Source: Chara braunii (taxonomy: Eukaryota > Streptophyta > Charophyceae > Charales > Characeae). From it: a DNA stretch of 63,009 nucleotides. Within the stretch, counting starts at the first letter, position 1. Every line of letters begins with the position of its first letter. The notes beneath the pieces were generated by a model. That model saw only the letters and a list, made by a program, of their open reading frames with translations, did no database searches and was not told the DNA's origin. A program made the translations under genes and the position numbers. The stretch is taken from NCBI GenBank assembly GCA_003427395.1, contig BFEA01000093.1, positions 2,414,019-2,477,027 on the forward strand, written 5' to 3'. Positions 1-11,899 of the stretch are shown piece after piece.

Positions 1-69
<69 letters not shown>
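1..69. repeat. (GA)n microsatellite
   Basis: A nearly perfect run of alternating G and A opens the window. The matching places in LTR copies A (about 15165-15205) and B (about 35843-35883) carry a shorter, interrupted GA-rich run, so this is probably an expanded GA tract belonging to the LTR rather than an independent repeat. Confidence 0.9.
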
Positions 70-72
<3 letters not shown>

Positions 73-1589
73 AGGAGGAAGGCAAAAGGCTTACTTGCAT
101 AACGCATGAATCGTGGTCGGCTCCCGTGCAGACGTGGTCGCTACGCTGCTCCGCTTTGCGGTCTGCAGCGCTGCTGGGTTTTCTTTAGTTGGGTAGGAAT
201 CTAGCCCATAAGGCGGCCAGGTACATCTGGAGGAGAAGGGCTAAGTTAACTAGAAGAGAGGGAAAACGAGTTTGAGATTTACCTGGCGGCTGGGTTTGAT
301 TGTTAGGCCACTACACTGCGCTACCCGTCGTCGGAAACAGTAAGGCGGGGGGAACTGCTGGCTGTGCCTGGCCGAGGCCGTGCTCATCTCACTAAACTAA
401 AGGAGTGGAGAGCGAGCTGGGAGACTGCAGACCCTGTCTGCCGAACTATGGGCCACTCATCCCACTGGTCGGAGCAGCCAAAGGATAGGCGTGAAGTACA
501 AGATTACCCCTTGGCTGGCATACTGCATTTGCGTAACCTCCCTGACCACGCAGTGACCTCACCTCAAAGGGACAGCATTCGATGCCATTAACCCCATGTC
601 TCGAGTTGTGGCCGTGGCAGTGCGGGCCTCGAACTTCTGTGGGGTAGTTGGCCTTTTGAGAGAGGTGGATTGCCGCTGAGATTGAGGCAGTCGTTGAGGA
701 AGTTGACTGTTGGAGATTGATTTTGGTTTGACCAGACTACTGTTGATTGCTGAGCACCACTGATGTTGGTTCGTTGGGTACCGTTGAGCGTTGCTGCTAA
801 CGTACGGCAGTATAATCCGCCTTACTACTCTCATACGTTGCTACAACACACGACTGTTGGATTTTGTTGTGTCTCGCATTACGTATTGTTGCTAAGCACT
901 AGCGACGTGGTCTATAAAAACGCAACGTTTCCAGGCTTCGTTCCGACAGTTCAGTTTAAGGAGGAGTATTGTGAACTTAGAGAGAGTAGCTTGCAAATTC
1001 AGGGGGATATGACCAAGATTTGGAGAGTCACCAGGGAGTCATCAGTTAGTGGTTTGACTTCTGTTGACCGAGTTCTTGCTACGCTTTGGCCACCATTGTG
1101 GGGCCCTCATGCGACTGAAGATTACAAGGCCCTCTCCTGCGAGTTGAGTTGTCCCTCTTTTGTATCTCGAGTATCTAAAACCTCTCTCTCTATCTTTCTT
1201 ACTCTAAGTCTAGCCCAGTTCAAAGAGGAAGGCGGCAGGCGGGATTGCAACCTGTAGGACCGCAACAAGACTCTGTGGGGAGTCAGCCCACCGATTGTGG
1301 GAGCTCTGTCGAAACCTAGGCGAGGTTCTGGAGGCAAGGGACTGAGAGGTAACCATTGCTTTCCTTTTAATAACCCAGTTATAACCCATATGGGTATTTC
1401 TTGCTATGCTTGACTGAATATATTGCCTGCATCCCTACTTTGACTTTCAGTTTGACTTAAAGACATAAACCAGACTTAATAATGAAATGATTGCGCAAAT
1501 TCAGTTTCAGTTTTTGTTGTATTGATTGAAAGCAGATTATGTGATTGCATCTGGGGAGGAAGGTAGTAGTTTTGTTCGTGTCTAACTGG

Positions 1590-2330
1590 GTCAACCAAAG
1601 GCTGGGAGAGTCTCCATAAGATTGGAGGGTTCAGTGCTATGTTTATTTTTCGATTGTCTGAAGGACCAAACAAGTTCCCATAAGTTTGGGTAGTCTGGTT
1701 GCTCTGACTTGTGAGGGCTGACTGTGATTGACTTTCAGGGACCAAGCATGTTCCATAAGTTTGGGTGACTTGGTCGCCTTGTTTACTTTGGGTTTCTTTC
1801 AACTTCTTTTGGTTTTGAACGACGAGGTCTGAGCATGTTTCATAAATTTGGGTGGCTCAGCCTCTTCCTGCTTTGACTATAAGAAAACGAATCCGGCTGA
1901 AGATCATACATGTTTCATAAGTTTGGGTGGTCTTGGTCCAACACCACGCACATGCAAGAACCAGAAGGCTATAATTTGACTATATTTTATTACTATCCTA
2001 CTTATGAACATGCTAGTCAGACAGGGTTCCATAAGTTTGGGTGGTTTGACTATAACTTATCACCAACTAAAGAGAGTACTAATTAGAAGTAAATTTGTGA
2101 TACGAAGGGGCAGACTGAATCTTGAGCTGAAGATGATCGGTTCAATTATATGCTACCTCGGAAGACTAAGTACATATAATTATATAAAATTGGGATACTT
2201 AAACAGTTCATGGCGACTAGGGTAACCTAGTCGTATGCCTAAAGAAGAGAAAAGTTGTTGTGCCCTGTGTTTGTATATACTCAATGACTGAGCTAGACAT
2301 CTTTCATAAGTTTAGGTGGTCTAGCTTTAT
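1590..2330 (+). repeat. Hairpin array 1 in LTR D
   Basis: A series of hairpins share a core of the type TTCATAAGTTTGGGTGG flanked by inverted arms that differ from one to the next. Clear examples: GACCAAG (1740-1746) pairs with CTTGGTC (1769-1775); CTGAGC (1829-1834) pairs with GCTCAG (1855-1860), extended by GAGG/CCTC; AGCTAGAC (2291-2298) pairs with GTCTAGCT (2319-2326). Spacing is irregular, about 60-260 bases. The corresponding hairpins in copies A, B and C keep pairing with different bases. Confidence 0.85.
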
Positions 2331-2514
2331 GCCCTATGTAAGCTGGGTATAAAGGAAAAAATCATTGAGAGACGATAGGTAGTTGCTTTAGTTTCTCGCC
2401 ACGTGCTAGAGCCATAGAAGTTAGTTTTAATTCCTGCATTTTCTTAGCTCGATTTATTTTACTTAGGTCAATTTCTGCATTTTCTGGGATCTTTTGTGAT
2501 ACTTGGCCTTGTGT

Positions 2515-3120
2515 AAATTTTGGTAAGCTACTTTCTCTATGGAAAGCGCTGCCGAAATTTTTACAAAACCAAGGAGTTAGTCAGATTTTGTCTTTTCATA
2601 GTTAAACTTGTCTGACTTTTTATATGACTTAGTAAAAATCTGGAGAGTCTCCTTTTCTAAAGGGAGTGTTGCCCGAATTTTTGCTAATTCAGGGAGTTAA
2701 ACAAAATTGGACCTTGAGAAGTTAAAGTCACTTTCAATTTTGAACTTAGCTTTGTAAAAATCTTGGATTAACACTTTTCTAAAGGGAGTGCTGCCGAAAT
2801 TTTTACAAATCTAAGGAGTTAGTTAAATTCTGTCTTAATTAAACTCGGGTTTTGTTCTCGGTTCATATGTGACTTAGTAATAATCTGGAAAGTCTTCTTT
2901 TCTAAAGGGAGTGTTGCACAAATTTTTACTAATTTAGGGAGTTAGAAAAAATTTGATTTTCCAAAATTAGAGTTTGATTTTTGTTTTCATATTTGAGTTA
3001 TTATGAATTTCGAGAAGACACTTTTTCTACGGGAAGCGCTGTTGATTTTTTTTTAGTTTAGAAGAGTTAGATTATATTTTGACAGATGACAATTCTGGCA
3101 AGCCACTCTATATAGAGGAG
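2515..3120 (+). repeat. Hairpin array 2 in LTR D (about 120-bp units)
   Basis: Five units of about 115-125 bp, each containing a variant of CTAAAGGGAGTGCTGCCGAA or CTACGGGAAGCGCTGCCGAA followed by an AAATTTTT stretch and a GGAGTTAG-type segment, plus a terminal shorter unit. Copies A and B carry only three units plus the terminal one, so unit number varies. Each unit can fold: the A/T-rich flanks (AAATTT.. and ..AAATTT) pair around an inner CCTTT/AAAGG-type stem. Confidence 0.8.
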
Positions 3121-3341
3121 ATTCTGCCAAAGGTCTACCTTTTCTTTAGGCACTGACTTAGGGGTAGACTTAGGTTTAGTTAAGTAGAATAATTCTTTGT
3201 GAGATTGTGATTATGAAGATTATTCCCGATTCGAACTTATAGATTTAGCTTGGGGATTGACCTGCCTTGTGTTACATGTCCTCTTGATCGTTTGATTCAG
3301 GATCAGGAATAGATTTAGCTTGATCTCACGAGGATCATCTT

Positions 3342-3360
3342 CTGTTATCACTGATAACAT
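3342..3360. repeat. Conserved LTR palindrome, copy D
   Basis: CTGTTATCACTGATAACAT is a near-perfect palindrome. Copies A (18951-18969) and B (39655-39673) carry it, and copy C has a lengthened form at 26478-26505. Confidence 0.8.
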
Positions 3361-6300
3361 GTCGGTTACCGATTCGTCGGTTTACGACTTAACTCCAATC
3401 CACTCTTGCCACTCAACCTCAAGGCTTTAGCCTTGTGATTTGAATTGTTTTGTTGTGTTTTCGCCCGGACTTTATTTGAATAGCCATTTAAAGAAAAGTG
3501 CTGAGTATTTTATTTTGAGGAGTTGCACAAGATTGAGGCTTGCATGGCTAAAACGAGGGGTATAAGTGCAGAAAATGGTTTAAGTTGACCCCGTGTAGTA
3601 CATGAACTTTTGGTTGAATCTTTCATGTGATTGTAGGTATATTTTGTGGTTCGGACTTTGGAGTGACTATCTTCGATCATATACATATATATGATTGAGA
3701 GGAGTCTCACTGTGATTGTGAGAAGTGATCGTCACATAATTATGACCCTCTATATATATGTAAATACATATGTCTTGAGTGTTTCGCGCGGCTTACTATG
3801 ACCGCGCGTAAGGGTTAAACAAATTATGCTTTTGAGAGAAAAGGGAGATCCCCTGTTATCCCTTGCTTTTTAGAGGTTTTTATAGTTGGACGTCGTAGTC
3901 TGTGGCAACCGCCAAAGTCAAACCCCTTGATTTCTCTCCAGGCCCTGGATCATGGAGTTGGTCTTCAGGACGATAAGAGACCATTGCCACCACATGTATG
4001 AACCTGTGTACGACCCACTCTCCGCAGGGTGCATAAGAGGGTGTGGTTCTCAACCGCACTTGGCGGTTGTCCAACGTCGACAGATTAATCCCTCAATGCG
4101 CGTGTCAGCCGACATTTGAGTGTCGAATGTGACCCTCGAGATTAACGAGGATCGCATGAGTATGGGTACTACATAGTACGCCATCATTGTGACTGCTTGC
4201 GTACGCTTGTATTGCAAGTCGATATGAGGTTAGCCCTACGCCCGCGCGGTTTTATATTAAGTCTCGCGCGCAACATGTATCCGATTTTCACATCGGAGAG
4301 TTATGAGATAGCTACTAAGGGACTAGGAGTGTTGTATCATTGTTTGTTCTGTGTCGTTCTATATATGTATGTGTATGTGTGTGTGTGTTTATTTTTATGT
4401 TCTTTAGAGTGGTATATGTGTGGTGTGTGGGATTTGTCTTAGCCGACCGATGACGAGTCGCGCTTTGGACCTCAGCCCCCCAAGGCTTCGGTTCGCGTGC
4501 GGGTTCGACAGAGGTGTAAAGCTGCGCGTAACCCCTATGCTACAGCGAACGAGAAACGTCATCGGCTGGTCCACCTCTGCAATTGCAACTGATTAGCTTT
4601 CGTACTGTGGACTAGTAGCTCGGCGGGAATACGCCTACCGAAGGGAGGTGACAACTCCAGTAAGGTGGAGGTAAGTCGTCCCTCGAGTAGGATCTATCCT
4701 GGCGTAGGGGCTCGCGAGAGGTATGGTTGGCGCACTCGGCCGGAGCGGCTTGCGGAAGCTCCATATGTATTCGCGACGAGGATCAGACCAAGTCCTGCGT
4801 GACGCGGACGGGAGGGTCCCGCCCTGTCTTGCGCGGTGCCGGACTGATGCGCTCGACAACGCTCCCGAATGATGTTCATATTAAACCAACGGACTCGAGC
4901 ATCCAGGAGGGGGAAGTACCGTTTGATATATCCTTGTTCTGTTTCCACTATCACACTCTCCATGATAGATATTGAGATCAACCAAACAAGCAAATTCATG
5001 TTGTACAACTTTCGAGTGGAGTGTAAGATTAAGTCTGGAGTTGGACATCAGTCCACTGGTTCCGAAGGGATTACTGTTGCCCCATCCATAAAGAAAATTC
5101 CTTCCGACGACATTACACAGAGCGGTGGTATCAGGCGTCTTTGGGCATACTCCACTTGGCTTCTTCTCACTGTGTCTGCCCTTCTGCTTTTGTGCATGCC
5201 GTGCCTTTTTCCTTTCGCTCTGTCCCAACTACTACGGAGTTGCCGCATGAAGATTTTTCCCTAGGATGTTGGACTTCTTCTCCTAGTAGTCAACTTTTTT
5301 TATCTTCTTCCCAATAGATACCGCGCCTTACTCTTGATCTTGATGAGACCGATGATCTCAATATTTCATCATTGTTTCGTTCATCTTCTTCGGATGTTTT
5401 GTTTTCTTCCTACCCTCTTCGTCATCTCTACGTGATGGCTCCTCTTGACAGTGCTCCCCTCCCCTTCCTTAAAGATCTTGTATGTTATTTCCTCTATGTT
5501 CCTCCAGTCTCCTCCACTCGCCCTTCCCATTCTGTTTGTTCCCATTCGTTCTCTTCTTCTCTATAGCAAGGCTTAAATCTCTTTCACCTTGGCATCCAGT
5601 GAGTTTTCTTAAGTTGTATGACGCCGACGTGTATCTTCCTTATGGATAGTACGGGATTGGGGGCCCACTTGATTGGAGCGGAACGTCGAAGACCTGGTTA
5701 GCCCGAACTTGATTTTGATACCTCTCTACCAGCTGCATTTGTTATCACTACGGGGGAGGTTCGAAGCCCTGAGGATGCATTATGGGATCTCGGTACCTCT
5801 GTTCGCTGTACTTCATACCGTGTCTGTCCTGACCTGGTGGTCCACCCGCTGACCATTATGAGCGTGGAGTCCAAGGTGGCATAAGGGATCGTCCTTGTCT
5901 CTCCCACTGTCGGGATGGTTCTGCTTGGTACCCTTGCAGGTGCAGGGCTTCCTCCTGGTATCCTATGTACCCTTGTGATCCTTGTGGGTCCGCCTGACTT
6001 TCTCTTGCTGGGCCGAGCCTCGAACCACGATTGTTGGGGCCTCCTTCAGTTCGTACTTGCCCTGTGTGTTCTTACGTATTTGTCGTAGATTTGTGGCCTT
6101 GAAGGTGAGGTTGTTGTTGACTATGAAGATGTGAGTTGGAGTTCCTCTCGCCTGTTGTTTATCTCTATGCGTAGTTCTAACCCGTGCTCTGCAGATGTTG
6201 CAGGAATTGTTCCCTGTGACCTCCATGACGAACTCCTATGGTACGACGATTGTCCTCCCCTTGTTTGTTTCTGGGGCACTGCTCCTCGGTGTGAAAGTAC

Positions 6301-6687
6301 CAGCGGCATCTACGACACCAGTCTGTGTATGGTGTGACAATATCGACCCTCCATCTGTCACCTTCATGTGATTGAATGAGAAGTTCGTCATCCACTCAGG
6401 ATCTCGCTTCCGGTGACATGTCGATTTTCATATTCATAAACTTTGGGCGAGTATTATCATATATTCTGGAGCATAGATATTCAATCAATACTTCCCCGAA
6501 CATTCCTTTTACAACAATTTTTTGAAAATAATATGCATCTAGTGGGACCCGTAACGCGATAATCTAGAAATTGGATTGTGGCTCTCAGGCCCTAATATCC
6601 TTTGGTTTGTGCAGGGCATCCATGCTTTGAATTGGAAGACGAATTCGTCTTTCTCTAATTTGGTTTTTAGCTCCTTCTCCCTTATGA

Positions 6688-7096
6688 GGGCCTCGCCACA
6701 CCAGTGTCGATAACCTTTGTTTTTCACCAACTGTCATACATTTTTTGCCAAACGATTTTTCGCCATACCCCCCCCCTTTCGCCACACAACACTATAGAAT
6801 GGACGCACTTGTGAATGTAAGATGGAACAAGACGAATGCCCCTGAGGGTACGATAAGCACTAGTCCATCCCGACCTCACGCCCACTCACCAATTTCGAAG
6901 AGAAGTTGAAGGCGCAGCCGAGGACTGTCAAAAACTTCGGAGTAGCAGGCTAGGGGTTCAAGAACTTTCGACAACAGGTGTCAAGAAGCATTCTCTGACA
7001 ACTTGCAAATTTTCTACCTGTCTCCAATTTTGACACCCTGTATGGCGAAGATAAATTATAAAAAATCATGGTTTCGACACTGGTATGGTGAGGCCC
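6688..7096. mobile_element. MITE-1 (PIF/Harbinger-like, TIR + TGA target duplication)
   Basis: Terminal inverted repeats of about 25 bp: the left end begins GGGCCTCGCCACACCAGTGT, and the right end is the complement of GGGCCTCACCATACCAGTGT. Both ends are flanked by TGA (6685-6687 and 7097-7099), a 3-bp duplication of the TNA type. It is 409 bp long with no coding capacity, and interior copies of the TTCGCCACAC motif occur. It interrupts the minus-strand LINE ORF1 exactly between the residues matching VEVATWL and the following segment of the intact relative. The superfamily assignment is inferred from the GGG ends and 3-bp duplication. Confidence 0.8.
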
Positions 7097-7174
7097 TGAG
7101 CCATTCGACGATCTCCTTTACACAAGCAACGTAGGATGCCACATCTGCTCCTTCGAACTTAACCCTACCTTTTT

Positions 7175-7263
7175 CCCCAAATATAACGTACAGTCATTAT
7201 AACTCTATGTGGACTGAAAGATACCCCAAATACAGTTATAATTACCGTACATTGTATTCGGGG
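7175..7263. mobile_element. 89-bp foldback element
   Basis: The two ends form an imperfect inverted repeat of about 29 bp each (CCCCAAATATAACGTACAGT against the complement of the right end, which reads CCCCGAATACAATGTACGGT). The loop is about 30 bp. It interrupts the LINE ORF1 between the residues RGTFLPR and GRVKFEG, which are adjacent in the related ORF1 at 12300-12360, so it is an insertion and not part of the gene. A target duplication is not clear. Confidence 0.7.
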
Positions 7264-7423
7264 TAAGAAGGTACCTCTACGATTGTCGGATTCGAAGAGG
7301 CGCTTTACCGTCCAACCGTCCTCGAAAGATCTGATCAAATCCTCGTTTACCTGCCTTGATAGTTGCCTCTCTATGTCATCGAAGGTAACGATAACAGTCC
7401 TATACTTTAACCATGCCTCCTTA

Positions 7424-8245
7424 GGGCTTCGCCACACCACTGTCGAAAGGCAAAACATTTCGACGGCTGTCATAAAAAATTCAACAGCCTCCCTTCGACA
7501 GTTTGCCCCCTTTTGGCCACACAACCGTGTAGAGTGGACGCAATTGTGAACACAAGATGGAAAAAGACGAACGCGCCTGAGGGTACGACAAGCATTTGTC
7601 CATCTTAACCTCACGCCCACTCACCAAATTTCAAAGAGAAGTCGATAAGGTTCGCCCACACAGGCTGTCAAAAAAAATTTGAAAGTTGACCGACAATTTA
7701 TCCCCCCTTCGCCACACAGGCTGTCGAGAGGCAAGGTTTTTGGTCATGGCCAAATGGACTCTGTTTTTCTACAATGCATGAGTGTCACAGAACAATCCCT
7801 GACGATGCAAATTCAAACACAATTCTCAAAAGGCAGGTGGGGCACTTTCGAATTTTCGTTTCCTGCAGGCGGGAGGAAACAAATGGGGGAGGGTGGCCGT
7901 CGAGCGTACCATTCTGACACCTGTCGAATATTTTTTTAGCCGCAATTTTTCGAAAGTCTGTGTGGCGATGCAAAATTGTCGGAAACCTAGTTTTTGACAG
8001 ACTGTGTGGCGAACCTTGATGGCACAACCGAGGACTTTCTAAAGCATCGGAGTAGCAGGCTAGGTACTTACAACTTTCGGCACGAGGTGTCGAGAACCAT
8101 TCTTTGACAACTCGCGAATTTTCTTCCCGTCTCCATTTTTTTTTTTTTTTTTTTTTTTAATCTCCAATTTTGATAGGTTGTGTGGCGAAGAGAAATTATA
8201 AAAATAAGTGTTAACAACACCGTTTACCACTAACCTTCTCTCCTC
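7424..8245. mobile_element. MITE-2, larger relative of MITE-1 with decayed right end
   Basis: The left end GGGCTTCGCCACACCACTGT is preceded by TTA. The interior shares long stretches with MITE-1: 7500-7620 matches 6776-6890, and 8021-8215 matches 6907-7070, including the GGAGTAGCAGGCTAGG segment. It is about 820 bp because of extra internal copies of the terminal motif near 7651, 7705, 7955 and 8005. A poly(T) run lies at about 8138-8158. The right terminal repeat is eroded, so the end is approximate. No coding capacity. Confidence 0.65.
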
Positions 8246-8323
8246 ATCATTTTTGTTTTCTACCACCTCCCCTAAGTGAACATCGTTTGGACGTACTCCC
8301 TCTTCGTATCATCTCCTGACTAA

Positions 8324-9015
8324 GGGCATACTCACACGACGATCCCAAGTCCGCAAAATATGCGGATTTGGGAAGGACCGATTTGAGGTTTTGGGCATGG
8401 TTCACATCACACTGCTGTGCCTTTTCAGATGGGATAAGGTCGCAGGCATCTGGAGAAATGGGGATTTGGTACTTGGATAGTCACACAACACCATCCACAA
8501 ATTGTGCAAGAACGTTTGTGAACGGATTTTTACTAATTTTCGAAGAAAATGCGAAAAATGAAATAGGGCATTTGCAGTCGCCTCCAGAGGTGACCTCATG
8601 GCATACTTACACGAGGACCTATAATCCCAAAATCCCCCCCAAAAGGGAAAAAGGCGGGTCACACCGATCTACCAAATTCGCAAATGTATTATTCCAGTGC
8701 CCATTTGTCAGCGGCCTGGGAAGCCGCGGGGCAAGGGATTTTGCGATCACCTCTGAAGGTGACCACAAATGTTTTTTTTTTTTTTTGCATTTTCTTCAAT
8801 AATTGACAAAAAATTGTTCACAAAAGTTCTTGCACAATTTGTGGATGGTGTCGTGTGACCAGCCAAGTACCAAATCCCCATTTATCCAGACGACCGGGAC
8901 CTTGTCCGATCTGAAAAGGTACAACAATGTGACGTAAACCATGCCCAAAACCTCAAATCCGCCCTTCCTAAATCTGCATATTTTGCGGATTTGGGATCGT
9001 CGTGTGAGTATGCCC
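8324..9015. mobile_element. Long-TIR miniature element (about 235-bp arms)
   Basis: The left arm starts GGGCATACTCACACGACGAT at 8324 and continues to about 8560. The right arm (about 8790-9015) is its reverse complement with few mismatches. The flanks are TAA on the left and TCA on the right, compatible with a diverged TNA duplication. The middle (about 8599-8770) contains another segment that begins GGCATACTTACACGAGG and includes a CACCTCTGAAGGTG-type small palindrome. This middle segment recurs at 9375-9543, suggesting one family member captured inside another. No protein is encoded. Confidence 0.75.
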
Positions 9016-9640
9016 TCAAAATCCCTTGCCCCGCGGCCTCCCAGACCACTGACAAATGGGCACATAAATAGTGCATTTGTGAATTTGGTAGATATCTGTG
9101 ACCGGCCTTTTCGCCTTTTTTTTTTGGATTTTGGGAATATAGGTACTGCGACCCCAAAATATGCGGGTTTCGGAAGGGTCGATTTCAGGTTCTGGGCATG
9201 GTTCACATCACGTTGCTGTACCTTTTCATATGGGACAAGGTCGCTGCTGTCTGGAGAAATGGGGATTTGGTACTTGGCTGGTCACACGGCGCCATCCACA
9301 AATTGTGCAAGATCTATTGTGAACGAAGTTTTGCCAATTTTTGAAGAAAATACGGAAAACAAATTAGGTCATTTGCAGTCACCTCCAGAGGTGACCGCAA
9401 AATCCCTTGCCCCGCGGCTTCCTAGGCCGCTGACAAATGGGCACACCAATCGTACATTTGGTACTTCGGCAAATCTGTGTGATCGGGCCACCACCCCTTT
9501 TTGGGGGAGATTTGGGATTATAGGTCCCAGTGTGAGTATGCCCATTGGCAGAAATTCGTTCACGAGAGTTCTTGCACAATTTATGCATGGTGTTGTGTGA
9601 CCAACAAAGTACCAAATCGCCATTGAGACAGAGAGAGGCA
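9016..9640. mobile_element. Further copies and fragments of the long-TIR family
   Basis: The segment at 9150-9360 repeats the left arm of the 8324 element in the same orientation. The segment at 9375-9543 repeats its middle part in reverse and ends GTGAGTATGCCC. The segment at 9547-9625 is a reverse-oriented piece of the arm. Junctions are interleaved, so exact element limits cannot be set by eye. Confidence 0.6.
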
Positions 9641-11899
9641 TCGCAGCTGGGTGGTTAGCGCACTGCTGCGCCACTCCAAAACGACGTCGGTCGAAGTTTC
9701 CTCAGGATTTTCGTGGAACGCTAGGCCCTGCCTCGTCGTCATCCTCGTCATCGCGACGAGGAACGAAGGGACCTCCATGCCAGCTCTTCGTTGGTACTGG
9801 CTTGCCGAAGTGGTTCCCTATCTAGGCAGCCTACTCACTTTCCCCTTGTTGTGCGTTGGTGTGTGAGGGAATTTCTTTCGGAAGAAAGCCATAGAGTGCA
9901 AGGTTTTTTTCGTCGTTACCGAGGTTTTGGCAGGTCATGCCATATTCCATGTGGGGAATGGAGAAGTCAAAGGAAGCCGCAAGCGATGCCCAGTAGCGCC
10001 ATCTGCAATCAAGATAGGAGAGAAGAGTTCAGGCCGGTGTTCCTATGTGGGCGGATGAAAGAAGAGTCAGGGTAAGGTTCTGTCCCTGGGCGATATCGAG
10101 GAAGACAGGAAGAACTATCTTCAGGTTTGCATGCTCAGATTCGACATAATCCGGAGCACGGGGATTACTAGAGGTGGAATTCACGAGGGTAAGGCGCGTA
10201 GATAACTCTAGTTTTAGGAGGTGATCCCTCAGAGGTGGTGTGTCTGGCTCAACATACTAGCTTTGGCGATATCCCCAGACCTCGTACTCTGTCCTCCGCA
10301 ATAGGAGCGTTGTCTATGTACTTTACATACATGCTAAGGCGAATGATTCTCTGAATCATACCTCGTCCTCGACGGGTTGAGAAATTTGATTGTCTTTTCT
10401 GGATAAATATGTGTATGTATCTGTTTGTTTGCATGTGCGGAGTCCGTGGGGCGCAAGGCTGAATGACCTAGTGCCCCCGGACACTAGTCCATCCGGCCCT
10501 TCCTCACGGAGGGACAGTAGGTGGGACACACACACACACACACAATCAATTTTATGTTTGTCTATTTTCCAGTTGTTGTCTATCCTCCCTCTGCTCTTTT
10601 TCTAAGTATTTTTACTTACCCAAACTGAGCACCCTTAAGTAGTGCCAAACATTTGGTGGTCCCTTGTTTGGAGTGCCTACTGCACTTTTATGGGGGCCGC
10701 TCAGTTCGGGATGTCTGTGTTGCCTGTAGGTGATGACGGATGTTCTTTTTGGAGTGACTCCTTAGCTTAGTGGGTGGTGGGAACCAACAGTCTGTAGGGT
10801 TCAATCGTGATGTGAGTAGGTCATGCGCTGCTTTGCTCCATGTTGGATGTGTGGACTGCTTCGTATACGCTCCACCGCTGCCTTTGCTGCCTGTCCTGCT
10901 GGCTTCGCATGTGGCTCTGTGCATATTGCTGTGTTCAGTGTGTGGTGTGGCCGTGTTGTTGGTGTTGCCTTGCGCTTCACTACTCTGCTGCCTTGCTTCT
11001 CATCCGCTGGCCGTGTCTTCCGTGTTTCCACACTGTGTGCCATGTCTTTCCTTGCAGTCGTTTTTGGCGTTGTGCAGCTGTGTTGCCTGATGCCCCACAG
11101 GGTTGTCGCCCGTTGCTATGTTCTGCTTGGGGACATTCTGCCTTCAATAAGGGTCAAAGGGTTCATGACTCAAACCATCTAATACGGAGATTCCCACAGA
11201 TTATCGAGGGTTCAGCCTCCTAATGAGTCGGTGCAACTCCAACGAAACATCTATCATCAACTTTTATTTTTTTCGGTTGTTCGTTTATTTTTTCGTTTTT
11301 TTTTGTGTGTCTTGTTGTTGTTTGATTTGATATCGTTCCCCTGCTACCTTATGTTGTTTGCCTGCCCATCTGCCTACCCTATGCCTTTCACTAGGTGTGC
11401 GTTATTGCCTTAAGCTGTTTGCCAACCCATGCCATCCTGATGCGTATGTGCCTTGTTGCCTTGCACTATTTTGCTTGCCCATCCACCTTCCACATGTCGT
11501 CTAGCCTATGTCTTGTAGTGCACTGTCTTTTGTCCTTCAATGTCTTGTGCGGAGGTTTTAAAAAAAAAAGGGTAGAAAACAAAGTTTTGGTGATAGTGCC
11601 CTTCCGAAGAGAAGTCCCCCCCCCCCCTCTCCAGTGGAGGGTTTTCAAAATTTATCTTTCAGTGGTGTGTCTGTCCTCCCAACGCCACTTTATCCGGATT
11701 TTTAGAATCAACTCCTCGTCTTAAACATTTTGCAGGAGCCACCGGTGTTTGACTGACATTTATCTTATCTTAGTTTTAAGGGTTAAAGAGTCAAGGGACC
11801 ATGTACTATCTTCTACAGGGTATAGCGTCGTCCGGACATCATAAGTTAAGGGGAACGGTTCAAAATCCACCTTGTTGTAACTTCTTGGTAGTTGGCTTT
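9641..11899. other. No recognised gene; low-information spacer
   Basis: I see no coding region with recognisable protein similarity here. There is a short (CA)n tract near 10530-10543, a C-run near 11620 and T-rich stretches near 11260-11310. A tRNA-like pair of boxes at about 9640-9705 (GGTGGTTAGCGCA and GGTCGAAG) is too weak to call. The start of LINE-1 lies at the right edge but its exact 5' end is unknown. Confidence 0.5.

Larger units (their letters stand above)
1..4858 (+). mobile_element. Long LTR, copy D (left end outside window)
   Basis: From about 1140 onward the sequence aligns line by line with 16740-20338 (copy A) and 37440-41096 (copy B). Shared landmarks are a GC-rich stretch at 1141-1340, the two hairpin arrays, the palindrome at 3342-3360, and the GC-rich terminal block at 3880-4858 ending in GCTCGACA. 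Positions 70-1100 match A only weakly. No primer binding site follows the end at 4858, so D is a solo LTR or a 3' LTR. The next bases on the right still encode LINE ORF1 (minus strand, residues similar to VRWFTLDGVKEK of the LINE at 42000), which fixes the boundary. By eye D is more diverged from A and B than they are from each other. Confidence 0.85.
4859..7424 (-). pseudogene. LINE ORF1 remnant, minus strand (DUF4283-like/CCHC)
   Basis: Pieces of a plant-type LINE ORF1 run right to left and line up with the ORF1 at 12002-12898. They are: 7264-7423 (EAWLKYRTVIVTF ... EDGWTVKRLF, matching EKWLKERTVIFIF ... KDGWTARGLF); 7100-7174 (VKFEGADVASYVA, matching VKFEGPNVVPYMA); 6539-6684 (FVFQFKAWM, matching YTVTLKPWM); about 6177-6395 (VDIVTPYTDWCRRCRWYFH, then a complete C-x2-C-x4-H-x4-C knuckle, CRRCRWYFHTEEQC); and 4859-5008 (YFPLLDARV and VRWFNMNIIRER, matching YFPLINARI and VRWFTLDGVKEK). 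In LINEs this protein is an RNA-binding partner of the ORF2 enzyme. The gene is broken by frameshifts, two inserted miniature elements and a hairpin element, and is cut off by LTR D at 4858, so no ORF2 follows. The N-terminus beyond 7424 was not found. Function is inferred only from family resemblance. Confidence 0.8.

Noticed and set aside
4197-4442. Small hydrophobic protein at the end of LTR D
   Set aside because: The frame runs through a GT-rich microsatellite, and the homologous region in A and B does not keep it.
9640-9705. tRNA gene
   Set aside because: Only weak box A and box B resemblance (GGTGGTTAGCGCA, GGTCGAAG); the cloverleaf stems do not pair.
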